DNA of 64,000 nt. Source: Rhodospirillales bacterium. GTDB lineage: Bacteria; Pseudomonadota; Alphaproteobacteria; Acetobacterales; Acetobacteraceae. The number at the start of each line of letters is the position of its first letter. The first letter of the stretch is position 1. Both the position numbers and the translations under genes were made by a program. Shown here in pieces: positions 1 to 10,323 of this stretch. The notes beneath the pieces were generated by a model. That model was not told the DNA's origin and ran no database searches. It saw only the letters and a list, made by a program, of their open reading frames with translations. Where the stretch lies: contig JANYDF010000107.1 of the NCBI GenBank assembly GCA_025359905.1, forward strand, positions 46,717 through 110,716, written 5' to 3'.

Positions 1-279
1 AAGTGGCTGTTCGCCGGCCCGCAGGTACTGATCCTTGATGAACCGACACGCGGCATCGACGTCGGGGCGAAGTACGAAATTTATAGCATCATCAACGACC
101 TCGCAGCCGCCGGTAAGGGCGTCATCGTGATTTCCTCGGAAATGCCGGAACTGCTGGGCACCTGCGACCGCATCTACGTCATGAACGAAGGGCGCTTCGT
201 GGACGAAATGCCTGCCGCCGGCGCTAGTCAGGAAAAAATCATGGCATCGATCATGAGACAATACGGAGTGGCAGCATGA
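1..279 (+). CDS. gguA: Multiple-monosaccharide ABC transporter ATP-binding protein, C-terminal end (partial)
   Basis: Only the last 92 codons lie in the window. They read as the end of the second ATPase half of a CUT2-family sugar importer. The Walker B motif [15 protein letters not shown] is at about visible residues 10-24, followed by the switch region [15 protein letters not shown]. The Asp-Glu of Walker B and the 'RGIDVGAK' D-loop are typical of XylG/RbsA/GguA proteins. The stop codon overlaps the start of the following permease (ATGA), so the two are co-translated. The specific GguA (MmsA-type) assignment rests on the downstream GguB-like permease; RbsA or XylG relatives are possible. 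Confidence 0.85.
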   Translation, partial: KWLFAGPQVLILDEPTRGIDVGAKYEIYSIINDLAAAGKGVIVISSEMPELLGTCDRIYVMNEGRFVDEMPAAGASQEKIMASIMRQYGVAA

Positions 280-1490
280 GCCAGAAGAGCAATTCCCAGG
301 CGGCGCCGAGCAACGCCAGCTACTGGCGTAATCACCTGCGTGATTACGGCATGCTGGCATCGTTGCTGCTCATCATGGGCTTTTTTGAGATCGTGACAGG
401 CGGTGTGCTGCTCGATCCCGTCAACATCACCAATTTGATCCTGCAAAACAGCTACATCGTCATCATGGCGCTGGGCATGTTGCTGGTGATCGTCGGCGGC
501 AACATCGACCTGTCGGTCGGCTCCATTGTCGGTTTCGTCGGCGCCATCGCCGCATCGCTGATGGTGTATCAGAAAATTCCCTATGTGCCGGTGATCGTCT
601 TGTCGCTGGTGCTGGGCGGCATCATCGGCGCGGCGCAGGGCTATTTCGTCGCCTACGCCAAGATCCCGGCCTTCATCGTCACGCTGGCGGGCATGCTGAT
701 TTTCCGTGGCCTGACCGGCAATTTGCTGCTGGGGCAGTTCGTCGGCCCGTTCGCCAAGGGCTTCCAGTCGATCAGCGCCGGCTTCATCCCTGATTTCCGC
801 GACTTTGGGCTGTTCGTCGCGGCGGACGGTCAGGATCAGTTCTACTGGCTGACCATGCTCATTGGCATTATCGGCGCTGCCTTGCTGGTGCTGGTCAGCG
901 CCCGCAAGCGGATGCGTGACGCTGCGGCCGCGATGGACGTGGAACCGGTGGCGCTGTTTATCGGCAAGAACGTGATCTTCGCGCTTCTAGTGCTCGGCGG
1001 CACCTACCTTCTGGCATGGCGCAAGGGCCTGCCGAACGTGCTGGTGATCATGGGCGCGCTTGTGCTGCTGTACACGTTCATCACCACGCGCACGACCATC
1101 GGCCGCCGCGTCTATGCGATGGGCGGCAATCGGCTCGCCGCCGAGCTTTCCGGCGTGCGGGTCGAACGGCTGACGTTCCTCACCTTCGTCAACATGGGCG
1201 TGCTGGCCGGGCTCGCGGGCCTGATCGTCGCCGCCCGGTTGAACTCGGCCACGCCAAGCGCCGGTAATTCGTTCGAACTCGACGTGATCGCCGCCTGCTT
1301 CATCGGCGGCGTGTCGGCATCGGGCGGCGTCGGCAAGGTGATGGGCGTGGTGATCGGCGCCTTTTTCATGGGCGTGATGAACAATGGCATGTCCATCCTC
1401 GGCATCGGCATTTTCTGGCAACAGGTGGTCAAGGGCATCGTGCTGCTGGCCGCCGTCTATGTGGACCTCTCGCAAAAGAGCAAGCGGTGA
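276..1490 (+). CDS. gguB: Multiple-monosaccharide ABC transporter permease (GguB/MmsB-like)
   Basis: Integral membrane permease of a CUT2 sugar importer, 404 aa, with roughly ten hydrophobic segments. The family motif GGNIDLSVG is at about residues 74-82, and the C-terminal segment has the usual [14 protein letters not shown] turn. The long N-terminal tail and the insert at about residues 160-230 separate it from plain RbsC and fit the GguB/XylH/MmsB branch, which partners the ChvE periplasmic protein and takes up several aldoses. The start ATG overlaps the stop of the ATPase gene. The binding-protein gene should lie upstream of the window. Family assignment is firm; the exact sugar is not visible. 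Confidence 0.9.
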   Translation: MSQKSNSQAAPSNASYWRNHLRDYGMLASLLLIMGFFEIVTGGVLLDPVNITNLILQNSYIVIMALGMLLVIVGGNIDLSVGSIVGFVGAIAASLMVYQKIPYVPVIVLSLVLGGIIGAAQGYFVAYAKIPAFIVTLAGMLIFRGLTGNLLLGQFVGPFAKGFQSISAGFIPDFRDFGLFVAADGQDQFYWLTMLIGIIGAALLVLVSARKRMRDAAAAMDVEPVALFIGKNVIFALLVLGGTYLLAWRKGLPNVLVIMGALVLLYTFITTRTTIGRRVYAMGGNRLAAELSGVRVERLTFLTFVNMGVLAGLAGLIVAARLNSATPSAGNSFELDVIAACFIGGVSASGGVGKVMGVVIGAFFMGVMNNGMSILGIGIFWQQVVKGIVLLAAVYVDLSQKSKR

Positions 1491-1592
1491 CATTCCGCGC
1501 GATCGCCCGTACGGCCGGCACGCAGGCTATCGCCATTTCTGCTTAGTTCATGGTATTTCCTCTGGCGGCAACGATTGGCACCCGAGGGGCAC

Positions 1593-3044
1593 ATGGCGCT
1601 GAGTTTGACCGACTATGCAGCGCATGACGGGCTGGCGCTGGGAACGCTTGTGCGCACCGGCCAGGTGTCCGCCACCGAGGTGTTGCAGGCGGCGCTGGCC
1701 GCCATCGACCGGCTGAACCCGCACCTCAACGCCATCACTTACACGATGCGGGCCGAAGCCGAAGCGGCGATTGCCGCTGGGTTGCCGGACGGGCCGTATC
1801 GCGGCGTGCCGTTCCTGCTGAAGGATTTGTCGCCCACCGCCGCCAATGTGCCGACCAGCGGCGGCAGCCGGTTTTTCACCGACCCCGGGCGTCCGTACGA
1901 GCCCGAGATTGTGCAGCGGTGGCGGCGCGCCGGTTTGCTGTTCGTGGGCAAGAGCAATACGCCGGAACAAGGGGCTTCGGCCTCCACCGAGCCAGTGGCG
2001 ACCGGACCAACGCGCAACCCGTGGGGGCTACAATACTCCACCGGCGGATCGAGTGGCGGCTCAGCGGCGGCGGTGGCGGCGGGAATTGTGCCGGTGGCCC
2101 ACGCCAGCGATGGCGGCGGCTCCATTCGCGGCCCGGCGGCAAGTTGTGGCTTGGTCGGCATCAAGCCGACGCGCGGGCGCAATACGCTGGCGCCAGACGC
2201 GGGCGATGCGTGGCAGGGCTTCGTGGCTGAGCATGTCGTCAGCCGCACGGTACGCGACAGCGCCGCGTTGCTGGACGCGACCGCCGGGCCCGCGCCCGGC
2301 GATCCGAGCATCGCGCCCGCCCCGGCGCGCCCGTTTCTGGACGAGGTGGGCGCACCGCCCGGCCGTCTGCGGATCGGCGTGGCGCTGCACCACGCGGCCA
2401 ACAATACGTTTGAGCCGGATTGCGCCGCAGCCGTCGCCAAGGCGGCGCGGTTGCTGGAGGATTTGGGCCACCATGTCGAGGAGGCGTCGCCCGACTACGA
2501 CGCCGCATTGTTGCTCGAAGGCTTCATGGTGTTCTTTGCCGCTGGCGTCGGGCACGCCATCGAGGAGCACGCCAAAGCCACCGGCAAGACGCCGTCGCGG
2601 GCGGTGATCGAAGGCAATAACATGTGGCTGTGGGAACAGTCCAAGCGCCTGAGTGCGACCGACTATCTGCGCGCCATCGCCAAGCAGAACACCGTCACGC
2701 GGCAGTTTTCCCGGTTCTTCACCGGCTATGACCTGTGGCTGACGCCCACGACCGCCACACCGCCGCCGTTGCTGGGCCACCTGTATGCCGATGTCGACGA
2801 CGGCGCGGAATTCTTCCGCCGGCTCTGGCGGGTCAACCCAATGCAGTGGGTCTACAATGCCACCGGCCAGCCCTCGATCACGCTGCCGCTGCATTGGAAC
2901 GAGGCCGGTCTGCCGCTCGGCGTGATGCTCGGCGCCCGCTTCGGCGATGAGGCTACTTTGTTCCGCGTGGCGGCTCAGCTTGAAGCGGCTGCCCCGTGGC
3001 GAGACCGGCATCCGCCGGTCTCGGTATGGGCCGCGCAGGGGTAG
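1593..3044 (+). CDS. Amidase signature family amidase
   Basis: Cytoplasmic hydrolase of carboxamides, 483 aa from the ATG at 1593; an in-frame TTG 18 bases upstream is an alternative. The amidase-signature triad is visible: Lys77 in FLLKDLSP, the cis-Ser region [15 protein letters not shown] (Ser153/154), and the nucleophile Ser177 in [10 protein letters not shown]. The C-terminal part has the family's QPSITLPL strand. The substrate cannot be read from sequence; members hydrolyse aryl-acyl amides, nylon oligomers or peptide amides. It lies about 100 bases downstream of the sugar permease on the same strand, so co-transcription is possible but not shown. Confidence 0.92.
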   Translation: MALSLTDYAAHDGLALGTLVRTGQVSATEVLQAALAAIDRLNPHLNAITYTMRAEAEAAIAAGLPDGPYRGVPFLLKDLSPTAANVPTSGGSRFFTDPGRPYEPEIVQRWRRAGLLFVGKSNTPEQGASASTEPVATGPTRNPWGLQYSTGGSSGGSAAAVAAGIVPVAHASDGGGSIRGPAASCGLVGIKPTRGRNTLAPDAGDAWQGFVAEHVVSRTVRDSAALLDATAGPAPGDPSIAPAPARPFLDEVGAPPGRLRIGVALHHAANNTFEPDCAAAVAKAARLLEDLGHHVEEASPDYDAALLLEGFMVFFAAGVGHAIEEHAKATGKTPSRAVIEGNNMWLWEQSKRLSATDYLRAIAKQNTVTRQFSRFFTGYDLWLTPTTATPPPLLGHLYADVDDGAEFFRRLWRVNPMQWVYNATGQPSITLPLHWNEAGLPLGVMLGARFGDEATLFRVAAQLEAAAPWRDRHPPVSVWAAQG

Positions 3045-3056
3045 TCCCGCGCGGCG

Positions 3057-4280
3057 TCAGGCGCGCGCGGCGATCTGCTCCGCCAGATGCGCCGCATCGC
3101 GTTCAACGCCGAAGATGAAACTCGACGCGCGGCGCGACAGCCAGCTAAGCCCAAGAAAATACAGGCCCGGCACAGCGGCGACACCATTTTGATGCACTGG
3201 CGTGCCGTTGGCGTCGAACGAGTCGACTTGGAGCCAGCCGAAATCGAGTTCGAACCCGGTCGCCCAAATAATCGTGGTGATCCCAGCAGCTTGCAGGTTG
3301 AGTTGCAGAATGGGGTCGGTCACGCAGGCCGGGTCGGGTTCGCGGATGCGGGCGGTGGGTTCCTCGGGCAGATCGAGCCCGACCCGGGCCGCGTAGGCAT
3401 CTGCCGCGTCCAGCAAGGCATAGTACGACGCGTCGCCGTCCGTCAGATTGGCAGCAAGGCCGGGCTCGAAGTGCATCACGCCATCCGTGTAAGCGCCGGC
3501 CCGGCCCACCAGCGTTAGCCCGCGCGCCGCAAGCCGCCGGAAATCGATGGTATTACCGCCATATGCGCCGCTCACCGCGATGGTGACGTGCTTTGCCGCC
3601 GGATCGCGCGGAAAGCTCCATAGGCCGAGCACATCGAGCCAAAAGCAGAAATCCCGGCCACGATACTTCCTGGGGGGGCGCTGATGCTCGCCGACCGACA
3701 GCAACACATCCCGCCCGGCGCGCGATAATTCGTCGGCGATCTGTGCGCCGGATGACCCGGCCCCGATCACCAGAATCTTACCCGGCGGGATCTGGCCGGG
3801 GTTGCGGTAGAGGTTGGAATGCATCTGCAATATGCCGGTATCGGGCGGCACCACGTCGGGCACCACCCCGCGCTGAAATGGCCCGGTGGCAGCAACCACG
3901 TTGGTGGCTTCAATCACGCCCGCCGATGTTTCGGCGCGAAAGCCGGTGCCATCGGCTTTCTTCGTTAGCGCCGTTACCGCGACGCCGCTGCGCACGGGGG
4001 CAGCGATTCGCTCGGCGTAGGCGACGAAATAGTCCACCATCTGGTCGCGCGAGGCGAAGCCGTCAGGATCGACGCCAGGAATCGGCATACCCGACAATCT
4101 GTCGTGCCACGCCGGGCCGTTCGCGTGCAGTCCGTCCCACCGCTCGGTGCGCCAGCGTTCGGCAATCCGGTGGCGCTCGACGATCAGGTGCGATAGGCCG
4201 CGCTTGCTGAGTTGCTCGCTCATCGCCAACCCGGCCTGGCCGCCGCCGACAATCAGCGTCTCGACTTTCTCAACTGACAC
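3057..4280 (-). CDS. FAD/NAD(P)-dependent monooxygenase (CzcO-like flavoprotein)
   Basis: Single-component flavoprotein of the CzcO/flavin-containing monooxygenase group, 407 aa. The FAD-binding Rossmann motif GGGQAG is at residues 12-17, and a second dinucleotide motif, GAGSSGAQIA, is at about residues 174-183. Between and after them are the FMO-type stretches RWDGLHANGPAWHD and IIWATGFELDFGWL. Such proteins oxygenate N- or S-containing small molecules. The start is GTG (MSVEKVET); the gene is divergent from the truncated haemoglobin. The 3' end lies 12 bases from the convergent amidase. Substrate unknown. Confidence 0.88.
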   Translation of the reverse strand: MSVEKVETLIVGGGQAGLAMSEQLSKRGLSHLIVERHRIAERWRTERWDGLHANGPAWHDRLSGMPIPGVDPDGFASRDQMVDYFVAYAERIAAPVRSGVAVTALTKKADGTGFRAETSAGVIEATNVVAATGPFQRGVVPDVVPPDTGILQMHSNLYRNPGQIPPGKILVIGAGSSGAQIADELSRAGRDVLLSVGEHQRPPRKYRGRDFCFWLDVLGLWSFPRDPAAKHVTIAVSGAYGGNTIDFRRLAARGLTLVGRAGAYTDGVMHFEPGLAANLTDGDASYYALLDAADAYAARVGLDLPEEPTARIREPDPACVTDPILQLNLQAAGITTIIWATGFELDFGWLQVDSFDANGTPVHQNGVAAVPGLYFLGLSWLSRRASSFIFGVERDAAHLAEQIAARA

Positions 4281-4428
4281 GTCGCAATCCTATCTTGACC
4301 GGGGTCGAGTCATGCACGGGTGACACGGTTGCACAAGCTTGACTTGGGCACAGCGATGCTTCCCGCGATGGCCAGCCGGCTGCTATCGGGTGCGGTGCCG
4401 GTGGCATTGATTTTGGAGGCGATAGCGC

Positions 4429-4836
4429 GTGACAAATCCCTACGAGCGGATCGGCGGCGAACCCGGTGTGCGCGCATTGGCCCGGCGCTTCTATGAACTG
4501 CTGGACACCTTGCCCGGGGCCGCTGCGGCGCGCGCCATTCATGCCGCAAGTTTGGACAATTCCGAGCGCAAGCTGTTCGAGTATCTCACGGGCTGGCTCG
4601 GTGGGCCGCCGTTGTTTACCGACAAGTATGGCCCGCCGATGCTGCGGCGCAGGCATCTGCACGCGCCAATCGGGGCCGCCGAAATCGACGGCTGGCTGGC
4701 GTGTTTCCGGCAAGCCTGGGCTGAAACCGTCCATGATGACGAGGTCAGCGAGCTGATCTGTCCGCAGATCGAACGGTTGGCGCGGCATATGCAGAACCGC
4801 GCTGAAGCTGAATCGGGGCCATCCACGTCAAGCTAA
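4429..4836 (+). CDS. Group II truncated haemoglobin
   Basis: Small haem protein of 135 aa that binds O2 or NO. The N-terminal YERIGGEPGVRALARRFYEL contains the B10 Tyr. The family block GGPPLFTDKYGPPMLRRRHL carries the proximal His in its RRRHLHAPI end, and the conserved Trp (G8) appears in FRQAWAETV. All of these are group II (TrHbO-like) features. Start is GTG, preceded by TTGGAGG nine to ten bases upstream. It is convergent with the epimerase gene, whose 3' end overlaps this stop by four bases. Its role next to a flavin monooxygenase may be O2 supply or NO protection, which is inference. Confidence 0.93.
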   Translation: MTNPYERIGGEPGVRALARRFYELLDTLPGAAAARAIHAASLDNSERKLFEYLTGWLGGPPLFTDKYGPPMLRRRHLHAPIGAAEIDGWLACFRQAWAETVHDDEVSELICPQIERLARHMQNRAEAESGPSTSS

Positions 4837-5747
4837 GCCGCGCCAGCGCCACGCTCGCGCAATGCCGAAGCGTATGCGGCGATGCCGCGCGCCAGCGGAT
4901 AGGCCGGGCGAAAATCCAACTCACGCGCGATGCGTGATATATCGAAACGCGTTTGCACGTCGGACACATCGTCGGCGCCGGGAACAAGGCGTACTCGAAG
5001 TCCCGCAATCAGCGGGCGAGCGATTTCGACGATCTGCGTCATGGTCAGTGCTGCGCCGGAGCCCACGTTGTAGACCCGCGACGGCAGCGTTTTGGCAGAC
5101 AGTGCGGCCAAAATGGCGGCGGACACATCGCCCTGCCAAACGTAATGATATAGGAAGTCCGTGGCGCAGGGTATCACGGTTTCCCGGCCCGCCGCCGCGT
5201 CCTCGATCATCGATTTGATCACGCAGTTGCCGCGCCGATACTGGCCATAGACGCGCCCGATGCGCAGGCTCACGCCATCCAGCCCGTATTCGGCGGCGAA
5301 GGCCTCCACCAATTGCTCGCCTGCGGTCTTTGACGCGCCATAAACCGATGTCGGATGCGCCGCCATTGCTTCGCCCAGCGTTACGTCCCCGGCATTCCCA
5401 TAGACACTGATCGACGAGCAGAACACGACCCGCGCCACACCGGCCAGCCGCGCCGCCTCCAGCACGTTGGCGGTGCCGGTGATATTGGTGGCGACGATGT
5501 CCAGCGGCCGTCCGCGCGCCATCATGGGGCCAGAGATCGCGCCGCAATGCACCACCGCAGTGGTGCCGTGCTGCTCCATCAGCCGTTGGAGCTCGGCTGC
5601 GTCCGCCAGATCGATGCGTAGCAGTGCCGGATCGTCGCGGCCGTGCGATGTGTGATCCACAGCGGCCACGGCGTGGCCGTCTGCCGCCAGCCGCTGGCGC
5701 AGCGCCATGCCGATCAACCCGGCGCCGCCAGTGAGCAGAACCTTCAC
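4833..5747 (-). CDS. NAD-dependent epimerase/dehydratase
   Basis: Extended short-chain dehydrogenase, 304 aa from a GTG start. It has the N-terminal NAD motif TGGAGLIG (residues 6-13), the GAISGP strand and the active site SxnY-type YGASKTAGE with Tyr and Lys. Members epimerise, dehydrate or oxidise sugar substrates, often nucleotide sugars or sugar acids. The GTG start overlaps the stop of the upstream glyoxalase-fold gene (GTGA), so the two form one translation unit. A longer reading frame upstream overlaps that neighbour and was not used. Substrate unknown. Confidence 0.9.
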   Translation of the reverse strand: MKVLLTGGAGLIGMALRQRLAADGHAVAAVDHTSHGRDDPALLRIDLADAAELQRLMEQHGTTAVVHCGAISGPMMARGRPLDIVATNITGTANVLEAARLAGVARVVFCSSISVYGNAGDVTLGEAMAAHPTSVYGASKTAGEQLVEAFAAEYGLDGVSLRIGRVYGQYRRGNCVIKSMIEDAAAGRETVIPCATDFLYHYVWQGDVSAAILAALSAKTLPSRVYNVGSGAALTMTQIVEIARPLIAGLRVRLVPGADDVSDVQTRFDISRIARELDFRPAYPLARGIAAYASALRERGAGAA

Positions 5748-6214
5748 GGTGTGGCCCCGGTGAAAAAGCTGCTGCCAGCGATATAGCGGCGGCCATCGGA
5801 CATATCCGGCGCCGGCCCCGGCTCCGACGCGCCATCGAAGGTCAGTTCCAGTTGCACGCCGCTGGGGTCGTACACGAACAATTGCCACAGCGTGGTGCCG
5901 GGCACTTTGAACTCCCGCCAGTCATACTTGGCGGCTCTAAACGCCGCGATGTAGTCGTGGTAGCCGGTGGCCGACAGCGACACGTGGTCGATGGCGGCGG
6001 TGCCGTACGGCGCCTTGCCCTGCGTGCCGAGCGCTGGGCCGCCGGCATAAATATGCATGATTGCAGCACCTTCCGGCGTTGCCAGCCACGCGCCGGGGTA
6101 GCCGAAATCCGGCCGCCAAACCGATTTCAGTCCGACGACATCCTCGTAGAAGCGCACGGTGGCGGCAAGATCGTTGGTTTTCACCGCAACATGGAACAAG
6201 CCGGAGACAGGCAT
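5744..6214 (-). CDS. VOC (glyoxalase/bleomycin-resistance fold) family protein
   Basis: Single vicinal-oxygen-chelate domain of 156 aa. The start is MPVSGLFHVAVKTNDL, with AGGAG eight to nine bases before it. The paired beta-alpha-beta-beta-beta units are visible. Likely metal ligands are His8 in LFHVAVK, a His in IDHVSLSATG and Glu in YDPSGVQLELTF. VOC proteins include extradiol dioxygenases, lyases and epimerases; this short form resembles methylmalonyl-CoA-epimerase/lactoylglutathione-lyase-like members. It is coupled by GTGA overlap to the downstream sugar epimerase. Precise reaction not recognisable. Confidence 0.88.
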   Translation of the reverse strand: MPVSGLFHVAVKTNDLAATVRFYEDVVGLKSVWRPDFGYPGAWLATPEGAAIMHIYAGGPALGTQGKAPYGTAAIDHVSLSATGYHDYIAAFRAAKYDWREFKVPGTTLWQLFVYDPSGVQLELTFDGASEPGPAPDMSDGRRYIAGSSFFTGATP

Positions 6215-6376
6215 CGCGATACTCCTGCACGAAGATTCAGGGTTAGGCACTGGCGGCGCGGCAGCACTTAAGCACGCCGCATGCCACTTGACTTCGCCGG
6301 TTGCGCTCGCCCAACTCAGAGCGAATTGCCGTGCGCCCGCTGCACGTCGCAGATCAACAGCATTGGGCCCGACAAC

Positions 6377-7939
6377 ATGAATTCCGCTGCCGCCACGGAT
6401 ACCAATATCAACCTCGTCGAACTCACTGTCGCCCAAGTCCAGGCCGGTCTCGCCTCCGGCGCGTTCACCTGCGAGGCGCTGACCCAGGCCTGCCTCGATC
6501 GGATTGCGCAGTACAACCCATTTTACAACGCACTGATTTTCCTGAACCCCTCAGCGCTCGATGACGCGCGCGCGATCGACCGGCGGCTGGCGGCTGGTGA
6601 GGCGCTGCCGCCGCTCGCTGGCGTGCCCGTGGTGATCAAAGACCCGATGGACATGGCGGGCATCCCGACCACCGCCGGCTGGTCGCTGCTGACCAGCCGC
6701 AAAGGCGGCGTGGATCTGATCCCGGCCACCGACAGCCCGGTTGTCGCGCGGATGCGCTCGGCGGGAACGATTATGCTGGGCAAAACCAACGTGCCGGTGC
6801 TCAGCGCCAGCGGCAGCCATGCCAACGATAGCTGGGCAGGTCCGACCATCAACGCCGCCGCACCCGATTGCGTGCCCGGCGCCAGTTCCTCCGGCACTGC
6901 GACGGCTGTCGCGGCATCGATGTGCGTGCTTGGGCTCGCCGAAGAGACCGGCGGATCTATCCAGAATCCGGCCTCGGCGCAGGGATTGGTCGGGATCAAA
7001 CCGACGTTTGCGTTGGTGCCGAATGCCGGCGTGGTGCCGCTGGCCAGCCAGCGCGACGTCGTCGGGCCGATTGCCCGCTGCGTGCGCGACGCGGCGTTGT
7101 GTTTGGACGTGCTGGCGGGCTTCACAATGGCCGACCCCAAGACCACGGCCAGCATCGGCAAGATCCCCAAGGGCGGCTACACTTCGCGCCTCAGCCTGGC
7201 GGCGTTGCAAGGCAAACGGCTGGGACTGTTCGGCCCCGGCTGGCGTCCGCAACCGCTGTCTGACGGCACTGCCGCGCTGTATCAGCGCGCCCAGCGCGAG
7301 ATTGCCGGGCGCGGCGCTGTATGCGTTGACGATCCCTTCGCTGGTACTGGCTTTGCCGCCATCGGCCGCCCCATGCCGGGGCCAGGCTACTACGACGAGC
7401 GTGGCACTGAATCGGTGCCGTACGACTTGCAGCAATATCTCCAACGCCTCGGCCCCAACGCAGCGTTGCGCAGCTTTGCAGAGTTCGCCAAGGCGACGGC
7501 GGCGCAAAGCGCCTTCGGCCCCAAGGGCGTGCTGCGCTACCTCGCTGACATGCCGGCGTTCAAAGCGAGCGTCGCCGACCCCAACGTGCCGCCCGACATG
7601 TCGGAGTTCGCTGCGGTGCGCGAGGCGTATCTGGATAGCTTCAACACCGTCATGGATTCGCACCGGCTCGACGCGCTGGTGTTCCCACAGATGCGGGACC
7701 CGCTGCCGCCACTGCACGGTGGCGAGCCGATTCATGAAACGACGGTCTCGGAAATCAATATTGCGGGCCTGCCCGGCGTGGTGGTACCGGCCGGCGTGTA
7801 CGACACCGGCGCGCCATTCTGCCTGATTTTTGTCGGCCGCCAATGGAGCGAAGCCGATTTGCTGGCGTTCGCGTTCGACTACGAACAGGCGACGCAATAC
7901 CGCCGCGCGCCCGCCCTCGTAGCGCCTGCCGCCACCTGA
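6377..7939 (+). CDS. Amidase signature family amidase (GASSSGTATAVA subtype)
   Basis: Second amidase-signature enzyme, 520 aa from ATG 6377. Catalytic residues by motif: Lys88 in VVIKDPMDMAG, cis-Ser in GASSSGTATAVAAS (residues 169-181) and nucleophile Ser194 in ETGGSIQNPAS. The SSSGT variant separates it from the amidase at 1.6-3.0 kb. It is followed after 29 bases by the molybdoenzyme gene, whose own ribosome site TAAGGAG lies in the gap, so they probably share a transcript. The pair could act on an amide carrying an N- or S-oxide, but that is inference. Confidence 0.92.
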   Translation: MNSAAATDTNINLVELTVAQVQAGLASGAFTCEALTQACLDRIAQYNPFYNALIFLNPSALDDARAIDRRLAAGEALPPLAGVPVVIKDPMDMAGIPTTAGWSLLTSRKGGVDLIPATDSPVVARMRSAGTIMLGKTNVPVLSASGSHANDSWAGPTINAAAPDCVPGASSSGTATAVAASMCVLGLAEETGGSIQNPASAQGLVGIKPTFALVPNAGVVPLASQRDVVGPIARCVRDAALCLDVLAGFTMADPKTTASIGKIPKGGYTSRLSLAALQGKRLGLFGPGWRPQPLSDGTAALYQRAQREIAGRGAVCVDDPFAGTGFAAIGRPMPGPGYYDERGTESVPYDLQQYLQRLGPNAALRSFAEFAKATAAQSAFGPKGVLRYLADMPAFKASVADPNVPPDMSEFAAVREAYLDSFNTVMDSHRLDALVFPQMRDPLPPLHGGEPIHETTVSEINIAGLPGVVVPAGVYDTGAPFCLIFVGRQWSEADLLAFAFDYEQATQYRRAPALVAPAAT

Positions 7940-7968
7940 CCGGTTCGATATTTTAAGGAGTTGCGGCG

Positions 7969-10305
7969 ATGACCGATACAGCAACCGGGATCGACGACAT
8001 CGCGGCGCCAGACAGCGGATTTCGCCCGCACACCTCGCACTGGGGCACGTTTTCCGCTCGGATGCGCGACGGCAAACTCGACGTGCGTGACCACGCTGGC
8101 GACCCCGATCCGAACCGGCTGGTCGACAACTTTCCGGCAGCCCTGCGCCACCGCGCGCGGATTGCGCAGCCGATGGTGCGCCGTGGCTGGCTGGAGCATG
8201 GCCCAGGCCCTGAGCGCAAGCGTGGCCGCGACGAATTCGTGCCGGTGTCGTGGGATCGCGCGCTCGATTTGCTCGCCGCCGAATTGGCGCGGGTACGCGA
8301 TACGCACGGGCCAGGTGCGGTGTTCGGCGGCTCGTACGGCTGGGCCAGCGCCGGGCGCTTTCATCACGCGCAAAGCCAGGTGCACCGCTTTTTGAATATG
8401 TCGCTCGGCGGCTATGTCCGCTCGGTCAACAGCTACAGTTCCGGCGCCGCCTCGGTGGTGATCCCGCATATCATCGGCGATTACGAAGATCTCACCAAGA
8501 GCAACGTCACCTGGGAACAGATCGCCGAGCACAGCGAAATCGTGGTCGCGTTCGGCGGCATGGCGCTGAAGAACGCCATGATCGCGGGCGGCGGCATCAG
8601 CGAGCATGTCGAGCGCGGCGCGATGCAGCGGGCCCAGGCGCGCGGCTGCGAATTCGTGCTGGCCGGGCCGTTGCGCAGCGACTTACCCGACGAGGCCGGA
8701 GCGGAATGGCTCAGCCTGATCCCCGGCACCGACACTGCGCTGATGCTGGCGCTGGTGCATACCCTTGCCGCCGAAGGGCTGCACGACCGCGCATTTCTGG
8801 ATCGGTTCACCGAAGGCTGGCCGATCTTCGAGCGATACCTGATGGGCCTGGATGACGGCCAGCCAAAGGATGCGGCCTGGGCCGCGCCGATCACCGGCGT
8901 GGATGCGCAGACCATCATCGCCCTCGCGCGCCGAATGCACGGCAAGCGTGCGCTGATTGTGGTCGCCCATTCACTGCAACGCTCGGAGCACGGCGAGCAG
9001 CCGGTGTGGATGGGGGCGGTGCTTGCCGCTGCCTTGGGCCAGATCGGCTTGCCGGGCGGCGGTTACGGCTATGCGCTTGGCGCCATCGGCTACTACGGCC
9101 GCCGCGCGACCGCCGTGCCGTTGCCGAATCTTGTGCAGGGCCGCAACACCGTCACTGACTTCATTCCGGTGGCGCGGATTTCCGACATGCTGCTGAACCC
9201 CGGCAGCCCCTATCGCTACAACGGCGAAACGCGCACCTATCCCGACATTCGGCTGGTCTACTGGGCGGGCGGCAATCCGTTCCACCATCATCAGGATCTG
9301 AACCGGCTGCGCCGCGCCTTCGCACAGGTCGATACGCTGGTGGTGCACGAACTGGCCTGGACCGCCACCGCGCGGCACGCCGATATCGTGCTGCCCTGCA
9401 CGATGACGCTGGAGCGGGAAGACATCGGCGGCAATCCCAACGACCCGTTGCTGGTCGCCATGCACAAAGTCACCGAGCCGTTCGAGCAGGCGCGCGACGA
9501 CTACGCCATCTTCTCCGGTCTCGCCGAACGGCTTGGCGTCGGGGAGATGTTCACCGAAGGGCGCACGCCACGGCAGTGGCTGGAATATCTGTATGAGCGC
9601 ATCCGCGCCGGATTGGCGCGGCAGCAGCTACCGGCGCCAAGTTTCGACGAATTTTGGGCCATGGGAACGCTGAGCCTGCCGATGCGCCCAGACGATGGCG
9701 GTGCGCTGCGGCGCTTCCGCGACGACCCCGATGCCAATCCGCTGCGCACGCCGAGCGGAAAGTTGGAGATTTATTCGGCAACCATTGCCAGCTTCGGCGA
9801 AGCCAGTTGCCCGGGCCATCCGGCGTGGCTGCCGCCCGAGCATGTGCCGGATGCGGCGGCGCCATTGGTGCTGGTCGCCAATCAACCCGCGACCCGGCTG
9901 CACAGCCAGTTCGACTTCGGCGGCCACAGCAGCGGCGCCAAGCATCGCGGGCGTGAGGTTGCACGGCTGCACCCCATCGACGCCGCCGCGCGCGGCATCG
10001 TTGACGGCGATATTGTGCGTCTTTTCAATGCGCGCGGCGCATGCCTTGCGGGCGTAGTGGTGACCGATGGCATCCGGCCCGGCGTGGTGCAAATCCCAAC
10101 CGGCGCCTGGTACGACCCCGAAGACCCCGAGGACGACATGGCGCTCTGCGTGCATGGCAACCCCAACGTGCTGACCCGCGACGTCGGCACATCGGCTTTG
10201 GCGCAGGGCTGCACCGGGCAGTTGACGACCGTTCAGGTGGAGCGGTTCGACGGCAATCTGCCGCCGATCCGGGCTTTTGATCCACCGCAGGCAAAAATTA
10301 TATAA
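7969..10305 (+). CDS. bisC: Molybdopterin S/N-oxide reductase (biotin/methionine sulfoxide reductase-like)
   Basis: DMSO-reductase-family molybdoenzyme of 778 aa, reducing S- or N-oxides. The N-terminus is TSHWGTF with no Cys cluster, so there is no N-terminal [4Fe-4S] site. The molybdenum-ligand Ser sits in SYGWASAGR (Ser127 by position), as in TorA/DorA/BisC. NSYSSGAA and the later GGNPFHHHQDLNRL blocks are typical bis-MGD contacts. The C-terminal molydopterin-binding domain runs from about residue 630. No twin-arginine signal is present, so it should be cytoplasmic, like BisC. The sequence TAAGGAGTTGCGGCG precedes the ATG. Confidence 0.88.
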   Translation: MTDTATGIDDIAAPDSGFRPHTSHWGTFSARMRDGKLDVRDHAGDPDPNRLVDNFPAALRHRARIAQPMVRRGWLEHGPGPERKRGRDEFVPVSWDRALDLLAAELARVRDTHGPGAVFGGSYGWASAGRFHHAQSQVHRFLNMSLGGYVRSVNSYSSGAASVVIPHIIGDYEDLTKSNVTWEQIAEHSEIVVAFGGMALKNAMIAGGGISEHVERGAMQRAQARGCEFVLAGPLRSDLPDEAGAEWLSLIPGTDTALMLALVHTLAAEGLHDRAFLDRFTEGWPIFERYLMGLDDGQPKDAAWAAPITGVDAQTIIALARRMHGKRALIVVAHSLQRSEHGEQPVWMGAVLAAALGQIGLPGGGYGYALGAIGYYGRRATAVPLPNLVQGRNTVTDFIPVARISDMLLNPGSPYRYNGETRTYPDIRLVYWAGGNPFHHHQDLNRLRRAFAQVDTLVVHELAWTATARHADIVLPCTMTLEREDIGGNPNDPLLVAMHKVTEPFEQARDDYAIFSGLAERLGVGEMFTEGRTPRQWLEYLYERIRAGLARQQLPAPSFDEFWAMGTLSLPMRPDDGGALRRFRDDPDANPLRTPSGKLEIYSATIASFGEASCPGHPAWLPPEHVPDAAAPLVLVANQPATRLHSQFDFGGHSSGAKHRGREVARLHPIDAAARGIVDGDIVRLFNARGACLAGVVVTDGIRPGVVQIPTGAWYDPEDPEDDMALCVHGNPNVLTRDVGTSALAQGCTGQLTTVQVERFDGNLPPIRAFDPPQAKII

Positions 10306-10323
10306 CATAATAATTGCCGTAGA

